NCBI GenBank assembly: GCA_965216155.1
Contig: CBDCFD010000005.1
Location: 1-64,000 of the forward strand
Length of the DNA stretch: 64,000 nt
Reading direction: 5' to 3'
Origin: CATOSP01 sp965216155
GTDB taxonomy: Bacteria; Chloroflexota; Dehalococcoidia; Lucifugimonadales; UBA3495
In this document: positions 7,114 through 14,561 of the stretch, one piece after another
Layout of the letters: each line of letters starts with the position of its first letter
Numbering within the stretch: position 1 is the first letter of the stretch
The notes under the pieces: model-generated
What the model was told of the DNA's origin: nothing
Database searches by the model: none
Seen by the model: the letters and a program-made list of their open reading frames with translations, nothing else
Made by a program: the position numbers and the translations under genes

Positions 7114-8610
7114 GTGGCAGACGAGTACGACGTTATTGTAGTGGGCGCCGGGAACGCAGCGCTTTGCGCGGCCATCGCGGCCAGGGAACGCTGCGAGTCT
7201 GTGCTGGTGGTGGAAAAGGCCCCGGAGTATTTCCGGGGCGGCAACACCTACTTCACTGGCGGGATTATCCGGTTCGCTTTTGACGGGCTGGAGGATATCA
7301 AGACGGTCATTCCCGACATGTCGCCTACCGAAGAGGCTTCGGTGGAGGTTGGCAGCTATACCCAGGACCAGTTTTACGACGACATGATGCGGGTTACCCA
7401 GGGACTGACGGACCCCGACCTGGCCCAAATCCTGGTCAGTCAGTCGCTGCCCACCATGCAATGGCTCCGGAGCAAGGGCGTCCGCTTCGTCCTGTCCTAT
7501 GGACGGCAGGCGTTCAAGGACGGCGACAAATTCCGCTTCTGGGGCGGGCTGCTGGTGGAGGCCGTGGGCGCGGGCAAGGGGCTGTCGGACCAGCAGTTCG
7601 AAGTGTCAGAGCGCGCCGGAATTGACATCCGCTACGCTACCCAGGGTGTCAGCCTTCTTCAAGATGACAAGGGGCGCGTGTCGGGCCTGCGCGTTCTTGG
7701 GCCGGACGGTTTCGAGGACATCCCCGGCAGGACCGTAGTGCTGGCCGCCGGCGGGTTCGAGGCCAACGCCGAGATGCGTTGCCGTTACCTCGGCCCCGGC
7801 TGGGAGTTGGTCAAGGTGCGGGGCATCCCCTACAACACCGGCGATGGCATCAAGATGGCCCTGGACGTGGGGGCGCAAGCCCACGGCCATTGGAGCAGTT
7901 GCCACGCCGTGGCCTGGGACATGAACGCGCCCGCCTTCGGAGACCGGGTCATCACCGAGCTATTCCAGAAACATTCCTACCCCTTCGGGATTATCGTCAA
8001 CCTGGAAGGCAACCGCTTCCTGGACGAGGGGGCCGACTTCCGCAACTATACCTACGTCACCTATGGCCGGGCGCTGCTGACCCAAACCCAGGGTTTGGCC
8101 TTCCAGATTTTCGACGACAAGGTGAAACACCTGCTGCGCGACGAGTACCACATTCCCCAGGTCACGATGGCCGAGGCCAACACGATCGAGGAACTGGCGG
8201 CCCGGCTGGACATAGACCCGGAGGGCCTGGCCCGGACAATAAGCGAGTACAACGCCGCCGTGCAGCAGGACGTTCCCTACAACCCCACGGTCAAGGACGG
8301 ACGCGGCACGGTGGGCATCAACCCGCCCAAGACCAACTGGGCCCAGCCCATAGACACCCCGCCCTACCTGGGATATGCGGTTACCTGCGGCATCACCTTC
8401 ACCTTCGGCGGCGTGAAGATAGACACCCGAGGCCAGGTTGTGACCAACGGCCAGGACCCCATACCCGGCCTGTACGCGGCGGGCGAAATGGTGGGCGGCC
8501 TCTTCTACTACAACTACCCCGGCGGCTCCGGCCTGTCCTCCGGTATGGTATTCGGACGCCTCGCCGGGACCAGCGCGGCGCAGGACGCGATGGCGTTGAA
8601 GGACTCGTAG
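7114..8610 (+). CDS. FAD-dependent TcuA-like / fumarate-reductase-type flavoprotein
   Basis: This 498-residue flavoprotein belongs to the FAD_binding_2 family. I chose GTG 7114, which has GGGAGG six bases upstream and gives VADEYDVIVVGAGNAAL with the Rossmann FAD motif at once. The C-terminal signature (FYYNYPGGSGLSSGMVFGR) is that of tricarballylate dehydrogenase TcuA and relatives, which dehydrogenate or reduce dicarboxylates, steroids or urocanate. The substrate cannot be assigned. No TcuB-type iron-sulfur partner is nearby. The two MFS carriers 1.5 kb downstream could bring in an organic acid substrate. Confidence 0.85.
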   Translation: MADEYDVIVVGAGNAALCAAIAARERCESVLVVEKAPEYFRGGNTYFTGGIIRFAFDGLEDIKTVIPDMSPTEEASVEVGSYTQDQFYDDMMRVTQGLTDPDLAQILVSQSLPTMQWLRSKGVRFVLSYGRQAFKDGDKFRFWGGLLVEAVGAGKGLSDQQFEVSERAGIDIRYATQGVSLLQDDKGRVSGLRVLGPDGFEDIPGRTVVLAAGGFEANAEMRCRYLGPGWELVKVRGIPYNTGDGIKMALDVGAQAHGHWSSCHAVAWDMNAPAFGDRVITELFQKHSYPFGIIVNLEGNRFLDEGADFRNYTYVTYGRALLTQTQGLAFQIFDDKVKHLLRDEYHIPQVTMAEANTIEELAARLDIDPEGLARTISEYNAAVQQDVPYNPTVKDGRGTVGINPPKTNWAQPIDTPPYLGYAVTCGITFTFGGVKIDTRGQVVTNGQDPIPGLYAAGEMVGGLFYYNYPGGSGLSSGMVFGRLAGTSAAQDAMALKDS

Positions 8611-8649
8611 GGGCGACGCCGGGGATTTGACGCAAAGCGGTGGATTGGG

Positions 8650-8892
8650 ATGAAAACTTACGAGTTCCGGGTTGTGGTGGAGCCTGACGAAGACCAGTGG
8701 ATTGCGTTCTGCCCTGCGCTAGTGAAGCAGGGCGCCGCCACTGGCGGCTGCACCCGTGAAGAGGCTTTCAAGAACATCCAGGAAGTTCTCGTGATGGTTC
8801 TCGATAGCATGATTGAACTTGGTATGCCTATTCTCGATGAACCTCAAGATGGGATCTTGCCGCCGGAGGAACGGCTCGCTGTAACCGTATGA
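8650..8892 (+). CDS. HicB-like protein, tandem copy 1
   Basis: This 80-residue single-domain protein begins MKTYEFRVVVEPDEDQW and has the HicB core: a beta-strand, F/Y-CP, a glycine turn, then TREEAFKNIQEVL. Such domains antagonise HicA toxins. No DNA-binding tail and no HicA gene are present here. It is the first of three adjacent paralogues with short gaps (10 and 16 bp), so it was probably duplicated in place and is cotranscribed with them. Confidence 0.82.
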   Translation: MKTYEFRVVVEPDEDQWIAFCPALVKQGAATGGCTREEAFKNIQEVLVMVLDSMIELGMPILDEPQDGILPPEERLAVTV

Positions 8893-8902
8893 GCGGGGGA
8901 GC

Positions 8903-9148
8903 ATGAAAACTTACAAGTACCGGGTAGTAGTCGCCCCGGATGAAGATCGCTGGTTTGCGTATTGTCCGGTGCTGGAGGCTAAAGGCGCAGCCACCTGGGG
9001 GTATACTCGGGATGAGGCTATGAAGAACATCCGGGAAGTACTGCAAATGACTCTTGACAGTATGGCCCGGCATGGAGAGGTCTTTCCAGAGGAGCCGGAG
9101 GAAGGTGCATTAGTAGTGTGGGAGGAAAGTGTCGCCGTGGGAGCATGA
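8903..9148 (+). CDS. HicB-like protein, tandem copy 2
   Basis: An 81-residue paralogue of the neighbouring genes. It begins MKTYKYRVVVAPDEDRW, with CPVLEAKGAATWGYTRDEAMKNI in the core. GGGGGAGC lies directly before its ATG. It has no DNA-binding extension and no HicA partner. Confidence 0.82.
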   Translation: MKTYKYRVVVAPDEDRWFAYCPVLEAKGAATWGYTRDEAMKNIREVLQMTLDSMARHGEVFPEEPEEGALVVWEESVAVGA

Positions 9149-9164
9149 TTGAGAGAGGCGAGAG

Positions 9165-9428
9165 ATGAAAACGTACCATGTGCGCGTAGTGCTTGAACCC
9201 GACGAAGGGGGCTTCTTTGTATACTGTCCCGAGTTGGAGCGTTACGGGGCCGAGTTGGAGCGTTACGGGGCCGCAACTTGGGGGCATACCAGGGAAGAGG
9301 CGATTAGCTATATCAAGGAAGTGCTCCCGATGGTTCTCGAGGATATGCTCGAGTTCAGCATTCCCATTCCCGAAGAGATGCAAGAAGTGTCTCTGCTTGG
9401 AGGGGAAAGTCTCGCCGTAACAATATGA
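9165..9428 (+). CDS. HicB-like protein, tandem copy 3, with internal 21-bp duplication
   Basis: An 87-residue paralogue beginning MKTYHVRVVLEPDEGGF. After the YCP motif it reads ELERYGAELERYGA, because 21 bp (9231-9251) are repeated exactly at 9252-9272. The insertion keeps the frame and adds seven residues in the turn before ATWGHTREEA. It explains why this copy is longer than its sisters. No HicA is nearby. Confidence 0.82.
   Translation: MKTYHVRVVLEPDEGGFFVYCPELERYGAELERYGAATWGHTREEAISYIKEVLPMVLEDMLEFSIPIPEEMQEVSLLGGESLAVTI
9231..9272. repeat. Perfect 21-bp tandem duplication inside a HicB-like gene
   Basis: Positions 9231-9251 and 9252-9272 are identical and encode ELERYGA twice. The exact identity suggests recent replication slippage. 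Confidence 0.95.
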
Positions 9429-9755
9429 GCGGGATTGATTACTCGCGACTACGGTCGTTGACCACTCGGCGAATCGTAAGGGCTACACTGAGAGACGGGT
9501 TTGTACTTTCAAGGCAGAGTTGGGTTTAACTATCCAGTCTCCCGGGATCTCGAGACTGACTGCGCCTTTGTCGGCAACGAAAATCCGGTTGCCGGGCTTG
9601 GCCTTCCATCGGTGGCGCCCGGCGAGGTTGAATTGACGCTTTTCCCATTTATCCATTACCGCTCACCTTCCATCCATGTGTGTTGACATTGTTTCTTTAA
9701 TCATTATGAATAATGAAGTGTCAACCAGTCTGACAAAACCGGACTGACTCTAAAA
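9429..9755. other. Intergenic region between HicB-like genes
   Basis: This region holds the short minus-strand frame at 9483-9656. The AT-rich part (about 9690-9760) just upstream of the fourth HicB-like gene may hold its promoter. Nothing else was recognised. Confidence 0.5.
9483..9656 (-). CDS. Short unknown protein, possibly a truncated remnant
   Basis: A 57-codon frame on the minus strand starts at ATG 9656 with GGAAGGTGAG upstream. It reads MDKWEKRQFNLAGRHRWKAK, then PGNRIFVADKGAVSLEIPGD, and stops soon after. The composition is protein-like, and the PGNRIFVADKGAV segment looks like the start of a larger domain that I have seen at the N-terminus of longer uncharacterised proteins. It may therefore be a truncated gene. 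It runs opposite to the HicB-like genes on either side and fills most of an otherwise empty 327-bp gap. Confidence 0.45.
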   Translation of the reverse strand: MDKWEKRQFNLAGRHRWKAKPGNRIFVADKGAVSLEIPGDWIVKPNSALKVQTRLSV

Positions 9756-10091
9756 ATGTCCATGCAGAAATTCACCGTGATTTTGCTTCCCCAGGATGAG
9801 GGCGGCTACCAGGTGTTCTTTCCCTACTATCCCGGTTGTATTACGGATGGGGACACCGTGGAAGAGGCTTTGGCCCACGGAAAGGACGCTCTGGAGGGGA
9901 TTCTCAAGGTGGAAGCCGCCGGGGCTGCCGCCGACCCGGTGCCGTCATACGTTCTGGCCCGCCATGTCGTGGTTACGGAAGTGAACATCGAAGTGCCGGA
10001 GAATTTGGTGGAGCGGCAGGCAAGCACCGCTATGAAAAAGGGCGCTGAAAGAGTGTATAATCGGGCCAATGGACCAGACCAAGCCCAATAA
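9756..10091 (+). CDS. HicB-like protein overlapping an MFS carrier gene
   Basis: This 111-residue protein has a HicB core: residues 5-30 contain FTVILLPQDEGGYQVFFPYY, followed by GCITDGDTVEEALAHGKDAL. The C-terminal tail contains VPENLVERQASTAMKK. It is only distantly similar to the three tandem HicB-like genes upstream. No HicA lies beside it. Its last 23 bp overlap the start of the MFS gene, so the two are probably translated together, an unusual pairing. Confidence 0.75.
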   Translation: MSMQKFTVILLPQDEGGYQVFFPYYPGCITDGDTVEEALAHGKDALEGILKVEAAGAAADPVPSYVLARHVVVTEVNIEVPENLVERQASTAMKKGAERVYNRANGPDQAQ

Positions 10092-11373
10092 ATCTCCGGT
10101 CTTCTACGGATGGTACATCGTCGGGGCGGTCTTCTTCGTCGCGCTGGTGTCTACCGGCGCCCGCAGCGCTATGGGGAACTTCATAATACCCATGAGCGAA
10201 GAATTCGATTGGAACCGCACCACCATTTCATTAGCCGGGGTCATGGGCGCCCTGGTAAACGGCTTTTCCCAGCCTTTCCTGGGACGCCTGTTCGATAAGA
10301 CCGGGGGACGCAGGGTAATCCTGTGGGGGATCGTCGTCATCGGTTTGTCCACGGCTATCCTTAGCCTGACTTTCCATATCTTGTTCCTGGTCTTCATGTT
10401 CGGCATCGTGGCCTCCATCGCCTCCAGCGCCTCCGGTCTGAACAACGCCGGCGCTCTCCTGGCCAGATGGTTCCGCCGCCGCCGGGCCACAGTAATGGGT
10501 ATCAGCTCAGCGGGCGCTTCCATGGGGGGCCTGTTGCTGGTGCCTTTTGCAATGTACTTCCTCAATGCAACTAGCTGGAGGCTGACCTGGGTCGTACTGG
10601 GACTGGCCATCCTGCTGTTGGCTTTTCCCGTCGCTTACATATTCCTCAGGGAAAATCCGGCTGACATGGGGCTTCAACCGGATGGTGATGACGCACCGCC
10701 CCAGGATTCTCACGGCGTCCCCGTGGAACGTCCATCCGGGCCATTGGAAACGCAACGGTGGACCGGAGCTTTCCGGTCGATGCCCATCTGGCAGATGTCC
10801 GCCTCCTACTTCGTTTGCGGGGCTACGACTTTCCTGCTCTCCTTCCACTTCGTCCCGTTCGCTTTGGACCGGGGGGTAGAACCGAACACGGCGGCCACAG
10901 TGTTCGGTGTGATGCTTGGGCTGAACGTATTCGGGTCCGTGGGTTCCGGGATGCTTTCCGACCGCTTCGGTAGAAAGAACCTGTTGGGGCTGGTGTATTT
11001 CATGAGGGGTTGCGGGTACATGCTGCTGCTCTTTGTACCGGGAGACGCCGCCTTGTGGATGTTCGCAGTTGTGGCGGGGTTCTCCTGGTTCGCCACTCCC
11101 ACGCTCACTACATCCCTGACCGCGGACATATACGGCTTGCGAGTGCTGGGGACGGTTGCCGGTGTGTCCTTCCTCTTCCACCAGCTCGGCGGCGCAGCCA
11201 GCGTTTTGCTGGCAGGCGTGCTATACGACCAGCTCGGTTCCTACCAGTGGCCGTTTTTCATCGCAGGCGCCCTTCTCTTCCCGGCGGCTCTTTCCTCGAT
11301 TACCATCAGGGAAAAGAAATACTCCGTCCGGTACCAAAGGCCGGCGGTTGCGGCGGTTGCCGCGGCTGGTTGA
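10069..11373 (+). CDS. MFS transporter, monocarboxylate-porter-like (GWY type), copy 1
   Basis: This 434-residue membrane carrier has about twelve transmembrane helices in two halves. It begins with FYGWYIV and has a conserved FDWNRTTISLAGV segment between helices 1 and 2, typical of the oxalate/formate and monocarboxylate-type MFS branch. The loop LLARWFRRRRATVMGI follows helix 4, and a long cytoplasmic loop of about 60 residues separates the halves. It probably imports small organic acids with protons. The neighbouring TcuA-like flavoprotein supports an organic-acid substrate, but this is inference. Confidence 0.85.
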   Translation: MDQTKPNKSPVFYGWYIVGAVFFVALVSTGARSAMGNFIIPMSEEFDWNRTTISLAGVMGALVNGFSQPFLGRLFDKTGGRRVILWGIVVIGLSTAILSLTFHILFLVFMFGIVASIASSASGLNNAGALLARWFRRRRATVMGISSAGASMGGLLLVPFAMYFLNATSWRLTWVVLGLAILLLAFPVAYIFLRENPADMGLQPDGDDAPPQDSHGVPVERPSGPLETQRWTGAFRSMPIWQMSASYFVCGATTFLLSFHFVPFALDRGVEPNTAATVFGVMLGLNVFGSVGSGMLSDRFGRKNLLGLVYFMRGCGYMLLLFVPGDAALWMFAVVAGFSWFATPTLTTSLTADIYGLRVLGTVAGVSFLFHQLGGAASVLLAGVLYDQLGSYQWPFFIAGALLFPAALSSITIREKKYSVRYQRPAVAAVAAAG

Positions 11374-11418
11374 CCGGGGCCACGGGCGGCTAATCCGGTT
11401 TAGGATGGCCATCGCGTT

Positions 11419-12720
11419 ATGATTCAGCCGGTTGCCCGGCCCAGGGAAGTCTTCCACGGCTGGTACATTCTAGCCACCATCTTCTTCGTCTCCGTCGTCA
11501 GCAACGGGGCGCGTACCGGCTTCGGCGCTTTCGTCCTCCCAATGGAGGCCGAATTTGATTGGAACCGGAGTACCATCTCCGCCGCCGGGTTCGTTGGATT
11601 CCTGGTGGGCGGCATATCCCAACCCTTCATGGGCCGGGTGCTGGACATCCTCGGCGGCAGAAGAGTCATCGGTATAAGCCTCGTGGTGTTGGGCCTGACA
11701 ACCGCGCTCCTAAGCCTTACGTTCCACTTCTTCTTTCTGGTCGCCGTGTTTGGACTCTTATCGTCCGTTGCCCTTAGCGGCGCTTCGACAACCAACACCG
11801 GCGCCGTGCTGGCCAGGTGGTTCCGCCGCAGACGCGCTACCGTCATGGGCCTGAACACCGGCGGCGTTTCCCTTGGTGGTCTTATCATGGTGCCCTTTGC
11901 GGTCTACTTGATCCAGGCCACCGACTGGCGCGTAGCCTGGGCCGCCCTGGGGGCCATAATCCTGCTGCTGGCCGCCCCACTGGCTATCCTCGTGTTGCGC
12001 GACGACCCCGCCAAGATGGGTCTGCGACCGGACGGTGACCCCAGCCTTCCCGAAGATAGCGCTGGAACACACGGGGCCCGCCGGCAGGGGCCTCTGGAGG
12101 TCAATAAGTGGTCCGAGTCCCTCCACTCTCTGCCTTTCTGGCAGTTGACCGGGCCGCTGACCGTTTGCGGCGCCACGACGGCCATAATCTCATTCCACTT
12201 CATTGCCTTCGCCGCCGACCAGCAGGTCTCCGGCCAGACTGCGGCCCTGATATTCGGCGTGATGATGTTTATGAACGCCCTCGGCAGCGTGAGCGTTGGT
12301 TTCCTGTCGGACCGGTTCAGCGCCAAGAACCTGCTGGCGGCCACGTACTTTACCCGGGGACTGGCTTACGTCATCTTGCTGACGGTCCCGGGTGAAGCCG
12401 GGCTATGGATGTTCGCGGTCGTGGCCGGGACTTCCTGGATAGCCACCAACCCGCCCACCACGTCCCTCACCGCCGACATCTACGGATTGCGGGCGCTGGG
12501 GACCATTGGGGGCATCTCTTTCCTGTTCCATCAGTTAGGTGGCGCGTCCAGCATCCTGCTGGCCGGAATACTGTATGACCACACGGGTTCCTATACTCTG
12601 CCCTTCGCCATCGCCGGGTCCCTTCTGTTCCCGGCCGCTATAGCCGCTTTCACCATAAAGGAGCGGAAATACTCGGTGCGCTACCAGACGCTGGTCCCGG
12701 CAGGCGCATCGTCAAGCTGA
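11419..12720 (+). CDS. MFS transporter, monocarboxylate-porter-like (GWY type), copy 2
   Basis: A 433-residue paralogue of the preceding gene, collinear along its whole length (FHGWYIL, FDWNRSTISAAGFV, LARWFRRRRATVMGL). The two clearly arose by tandem duplication. The central loop differs most, as would be expected if substrate or regulation has diverged. The start is ATG 11419, 45 bp after the first copy, so they probably share a transcript. Confidence 0.85.
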   Translation: MIQPVARPREVFHGWYILATIFFVSVVSNGARTGFGAFVLPMEAEFDWNRSTISAAGFVGFLVGGISQPFMGRVLDILGGRRVIGISLVVLGLTTALLSLTFHFFFLVAVFGLLSSVALSGASTTNTGAVLARWFRRRRATVMGLNTGGVSLGGLIMVPFAVYLIQATDWRVAWAALGAIILLLAAPLAILVLRDDPAKMGLRPDGDPSLPEDSAGTHGARRQGPLEVNKWSESLHSLPFWQLTGPLTVCGATTAIISFHFIAFAADQQVSGQTAALIFGVMMFMNALGSVSVGFLSDRFSAKNLLAATYFTRGLAYVILLTVPGEAGLWMFAVVAGTSWIATNPPTTSLTADIYGLRALGTIGGISFLFHQLGGASSILLAGILYDHTGSYTLPFAIAGSLLFPAAIAAFTIKERKYSVRYQTLVPAGASSS

Positions 12721-12733
12721 TTGGACGGCCGTC

Positions 12734-12967
12734 ATGCAGCCATTTCTCAACACAGTAGCGGCGCATCATGCGGATGCCGCCAACCCCGACCTTCTGGTCT
12801 GGATTAAAGACCTAATCGACCAAATGTTTGGCGTAGGGCCATGGACAATCGTATTTGTAATCGCCGTATTCATACTCGCTATGCCCCTGGCGCTAATCAT
12901 TTTCTACGTGGGTCAAAAAAGGCGAATCGAGCAAGTCAGTCCCGGTGGAGCGGCCACGAAGCGTTGA
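12734..12967 (+). CDS. Small single-span membrane protein, unknown
   Basis: A 77-residue protein with one strong transmembrane helix (about residues 34-60, WTIVFVIAVFILAMPLALII) and a short basic tail. It starts 13 bp after the second MFS gene and is probably cotranscribed with it. An accessory role for the carrier is possible but unsupported. I do not recognise the family. Confidence 0.5.
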   Translation: MQPFLNTVAAHHADAANPDLLVWIKDLIDQMFGVGPWTIVFVIAVFILAMPLALIIFYVGQKRRIEQVSPGGAATKR

Positions 12968-13187
12968 CCTGGCCGGGAGTCCTACCACATTACGAGACTG
13001 GGGGAAATTGGCCCCGAATACTTGCCCTCAGCTTCGGAAAAGAGTAGACTAGCACTCGCCCCAAAAAGGTACTCGCACCCTGAGGCGGAGGGGCCGGCGG
13101 CTTCTCAGGCGCCACAAGGGTGATAGGTCCGAGACCGGCCATTCGGACGACAACCCAATCCACTCATGGAGGTTCAGAAACACTGCC

Positions 13188-13373
13188 ATGTTCGATCGAG
13201 AATCGTTAGAAGCATTACTCGAAGAGCTACGGGACGAATACGAACTTGAGCCGGAATGGGAGGAGATCCAGAGAGCGGCCCACTTGGGCGTTGCCCGCGC
13301 CGACGCCGGCGTGGAGTTGGGCGACCTGGACACTCGCGTGGTTCCGCTGATCGAAAAGCACAATCCCGGCTAG
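13188..13373 (+). CDS. Small acidic protein, unknown
   Basis: A 61-residue, strongly acidic and helical frame (LEALLEELRDEYELEPEW). The codon pattern is gene-like, but the only ribosome-binding candidate (GGAGG near 13165) is too far upstream to be convincing. No family was recognised. It could be a real small protein or chance. Confidence 0.4.
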   Translation: MFDRESLEALLEELRDEYELEPEWEEIQRAAHLGVARADAGVELGDLDTRVVPLIEKHNPG

Positions 13374-13456
13374 TCCTTCACCGCTCGGCAGGTGGCCTTA
13401 GGAAGCTCGCCTCCGCTGCTTCCGTGGCCTCCTAGCCTTGCCTACCGGCGCCACAT

Positions 13457-13495
13457 GTTTGAGGATAGGCACGGATAAAATGCCTATCCTCAAAC
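13457..13495. repeat. Perfect 15-bp inverted repeat between convergent genes
   Basis: GTTTGAGGATAGGCA (13457-13471) and its exact reverse complement (13481-13495) enclose a 9-nt loop (cggataaaa). The structure lies between a plus-strand gene ending at 13373 and a minus-strand gene ending at 13602, where a bidirectional terminator would be expected. It is not GC-rich and lacks a T-run, so a mobile-repeat origin is also possible. Nothing else was seen in 13374-13601. Confidence 0.7.
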
Positions 13496-13601
13496 TGCGC
13501 TGTGCACCTGCCTCTTGCGCACGCACCTCGGCCCAACCGAGGCCGCGCAACCGCTCTCACCATCTCTCTGCGGACTCGCGTCTTGATGATGGACCGCGCT
13601 C

Positions 13602-14258
13602 CTATGCGGGTCGTGCTCGCGGAGACAGGACCACAACCCGCATATCGACGGGCAGGTTTGAATTGGTGACGACCAAGCGGGGCTGAGGATTCACGTCGTC
13701 CAGCCCCATACGCCTCACGAACGCTTCCATTCCAATGGGTTGGGCGCTTTCCCCTCCGTTCCCCGCGGGGACATTTTCACCCATGGGAATGACGATCTTG
13801 GGCGACAAGTCTTGCATGGTCTGAAACACTTGCTCCACGCCCATTGTCGCCCCGCCGCCGGCTGGGACCAACAGCACGTCGACCGGAGATAGCTCGTCGA
13901 TTTGAGATGGCGTCGGTGGGACTTTGACGCTGCCCATGTGGCAAATGGTAACGCCGCCGAGTTCGATGGAGAACGCCACACTGCGTTGTTCCTGGGGGGT
14001 GCCGGGGGCCAGAGGAGTCATGACCCCGCGCACCCCGATTCCCCGGTATTCGTACTCGCCCGGAGCGGTGAATACCTTGGGGTTGCTCGGCACCCCCGCC
14101 CAGTTACTATGGTTGGGGTCCCGGTTGCTGACTGTGACCACCGTGGCCGTTCTAGAGTCCGGCCGCAGCCCCACCGACTGGGGGAAGGGGTCGGTCACGA
14201 CAACCATGTCGTCAGCGGTCAATCGGAAGCAAGCGTTACCCAGCCAGGTGATGTCCAT
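13602..14258 (-). CDS. Metallo-beta-lactamase-fold protein (UlaG-like), degenerate metal site
   Basis: A 218-residue protein with the start typical of UlaG-like MBL hydrolases (MDITWLGNACFRLTADDMVV, then TDPF). The usual HxHxDH metal motif is replaced by SNRDPNHSNW. The later elements are partly kept: CHMGSV near residue 107, DVLLVPAGGG near 128, and PKIVIPMG near 152. It may therefore bind fewer metals or not be a hydrolase. It is divergently oriented to hrcA. No substrate is inferred. Confidence 0.75.
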   Translation of the reverse strand: MDITWLGNACFRLTADDMVVVTDPFPQSVGLRPDSRTATVVTVSNRDPNHSNWAGVPSNPKVFTAPGEYEYRGIGVRGVMTPLAPGTPQEQRSVAFSIELGGVTICHMGSVKVPPTPSQIDELSPVDVLLVPAGGGATMGVEQVFQTMQDLSPKIVIPMGENVPAGNGGESAQPIGMEAFVRRMGLDDVNPQPRLVVTNSNLPVDMRVVVLSPRARPA

Positions 14259-14561
14259 TCATTCCTCCCGTCCACCCATGCGCGCCTTTGGCTCGGCCTT
14301 TAACCCTGTGTATGGAACTTACCCTGGCCCCCCACCCATGAAAAGGAGAGTCCAACCCCTTCTCCCTTGAGTATATAAGGCCGGGTCAAAGGCGGTGTCC
14401 CTGGATTTTCTGCCGCACAACCGTTGGGTAATGCGGGATTAGGCGAGCTGATATAGTAGTATAATAATGGGTAGAAGAGAGGGTCAACGAGTGTAAGACC
14501 GCTTTTGCCCGGTCTTAATGTTGCACAGGCGGGTGAATCCGCTCAGTTCGATGGTGGGTCT
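14259..14561. other. Divergent promoter region between MBL-fold gene and hrcA
   Basis: This 303-bp region contains a TATAAT box at 14460-14465 pointing toward hrcA, without a clear -35 element at the right distance. It also contains an 8-bp inverted repeat (14494-14517). No canonical CIRCE operator was seen. Confidence 0.5.
14494..14517. promoter_or_regulatory. Inverted repeat upstream of hrcA, candidate operator
   Basis: TAAGACCG (14494-14501) and CGGTCTTA (14510-14517) are perfect inverted arms around an 8-nt spacer. They lie about 30 bp after the TATAAT box and 45 bp before the chosen hrcA ATG. They do not match the CIRCE consensus (TTAGCACTC-N9-GAGTGCTAA). Autoregulation by HrcA or a transcript hairpin are both possible. 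Confidence 0.4.

Noticed and set aside
14259..14561. A CIRCE operator in front of hrcA.
   Set aside because: The TTAGCACTC / GAGTGCTAA arms are absent; only an unrelated 8-bp inverted repeat is present.
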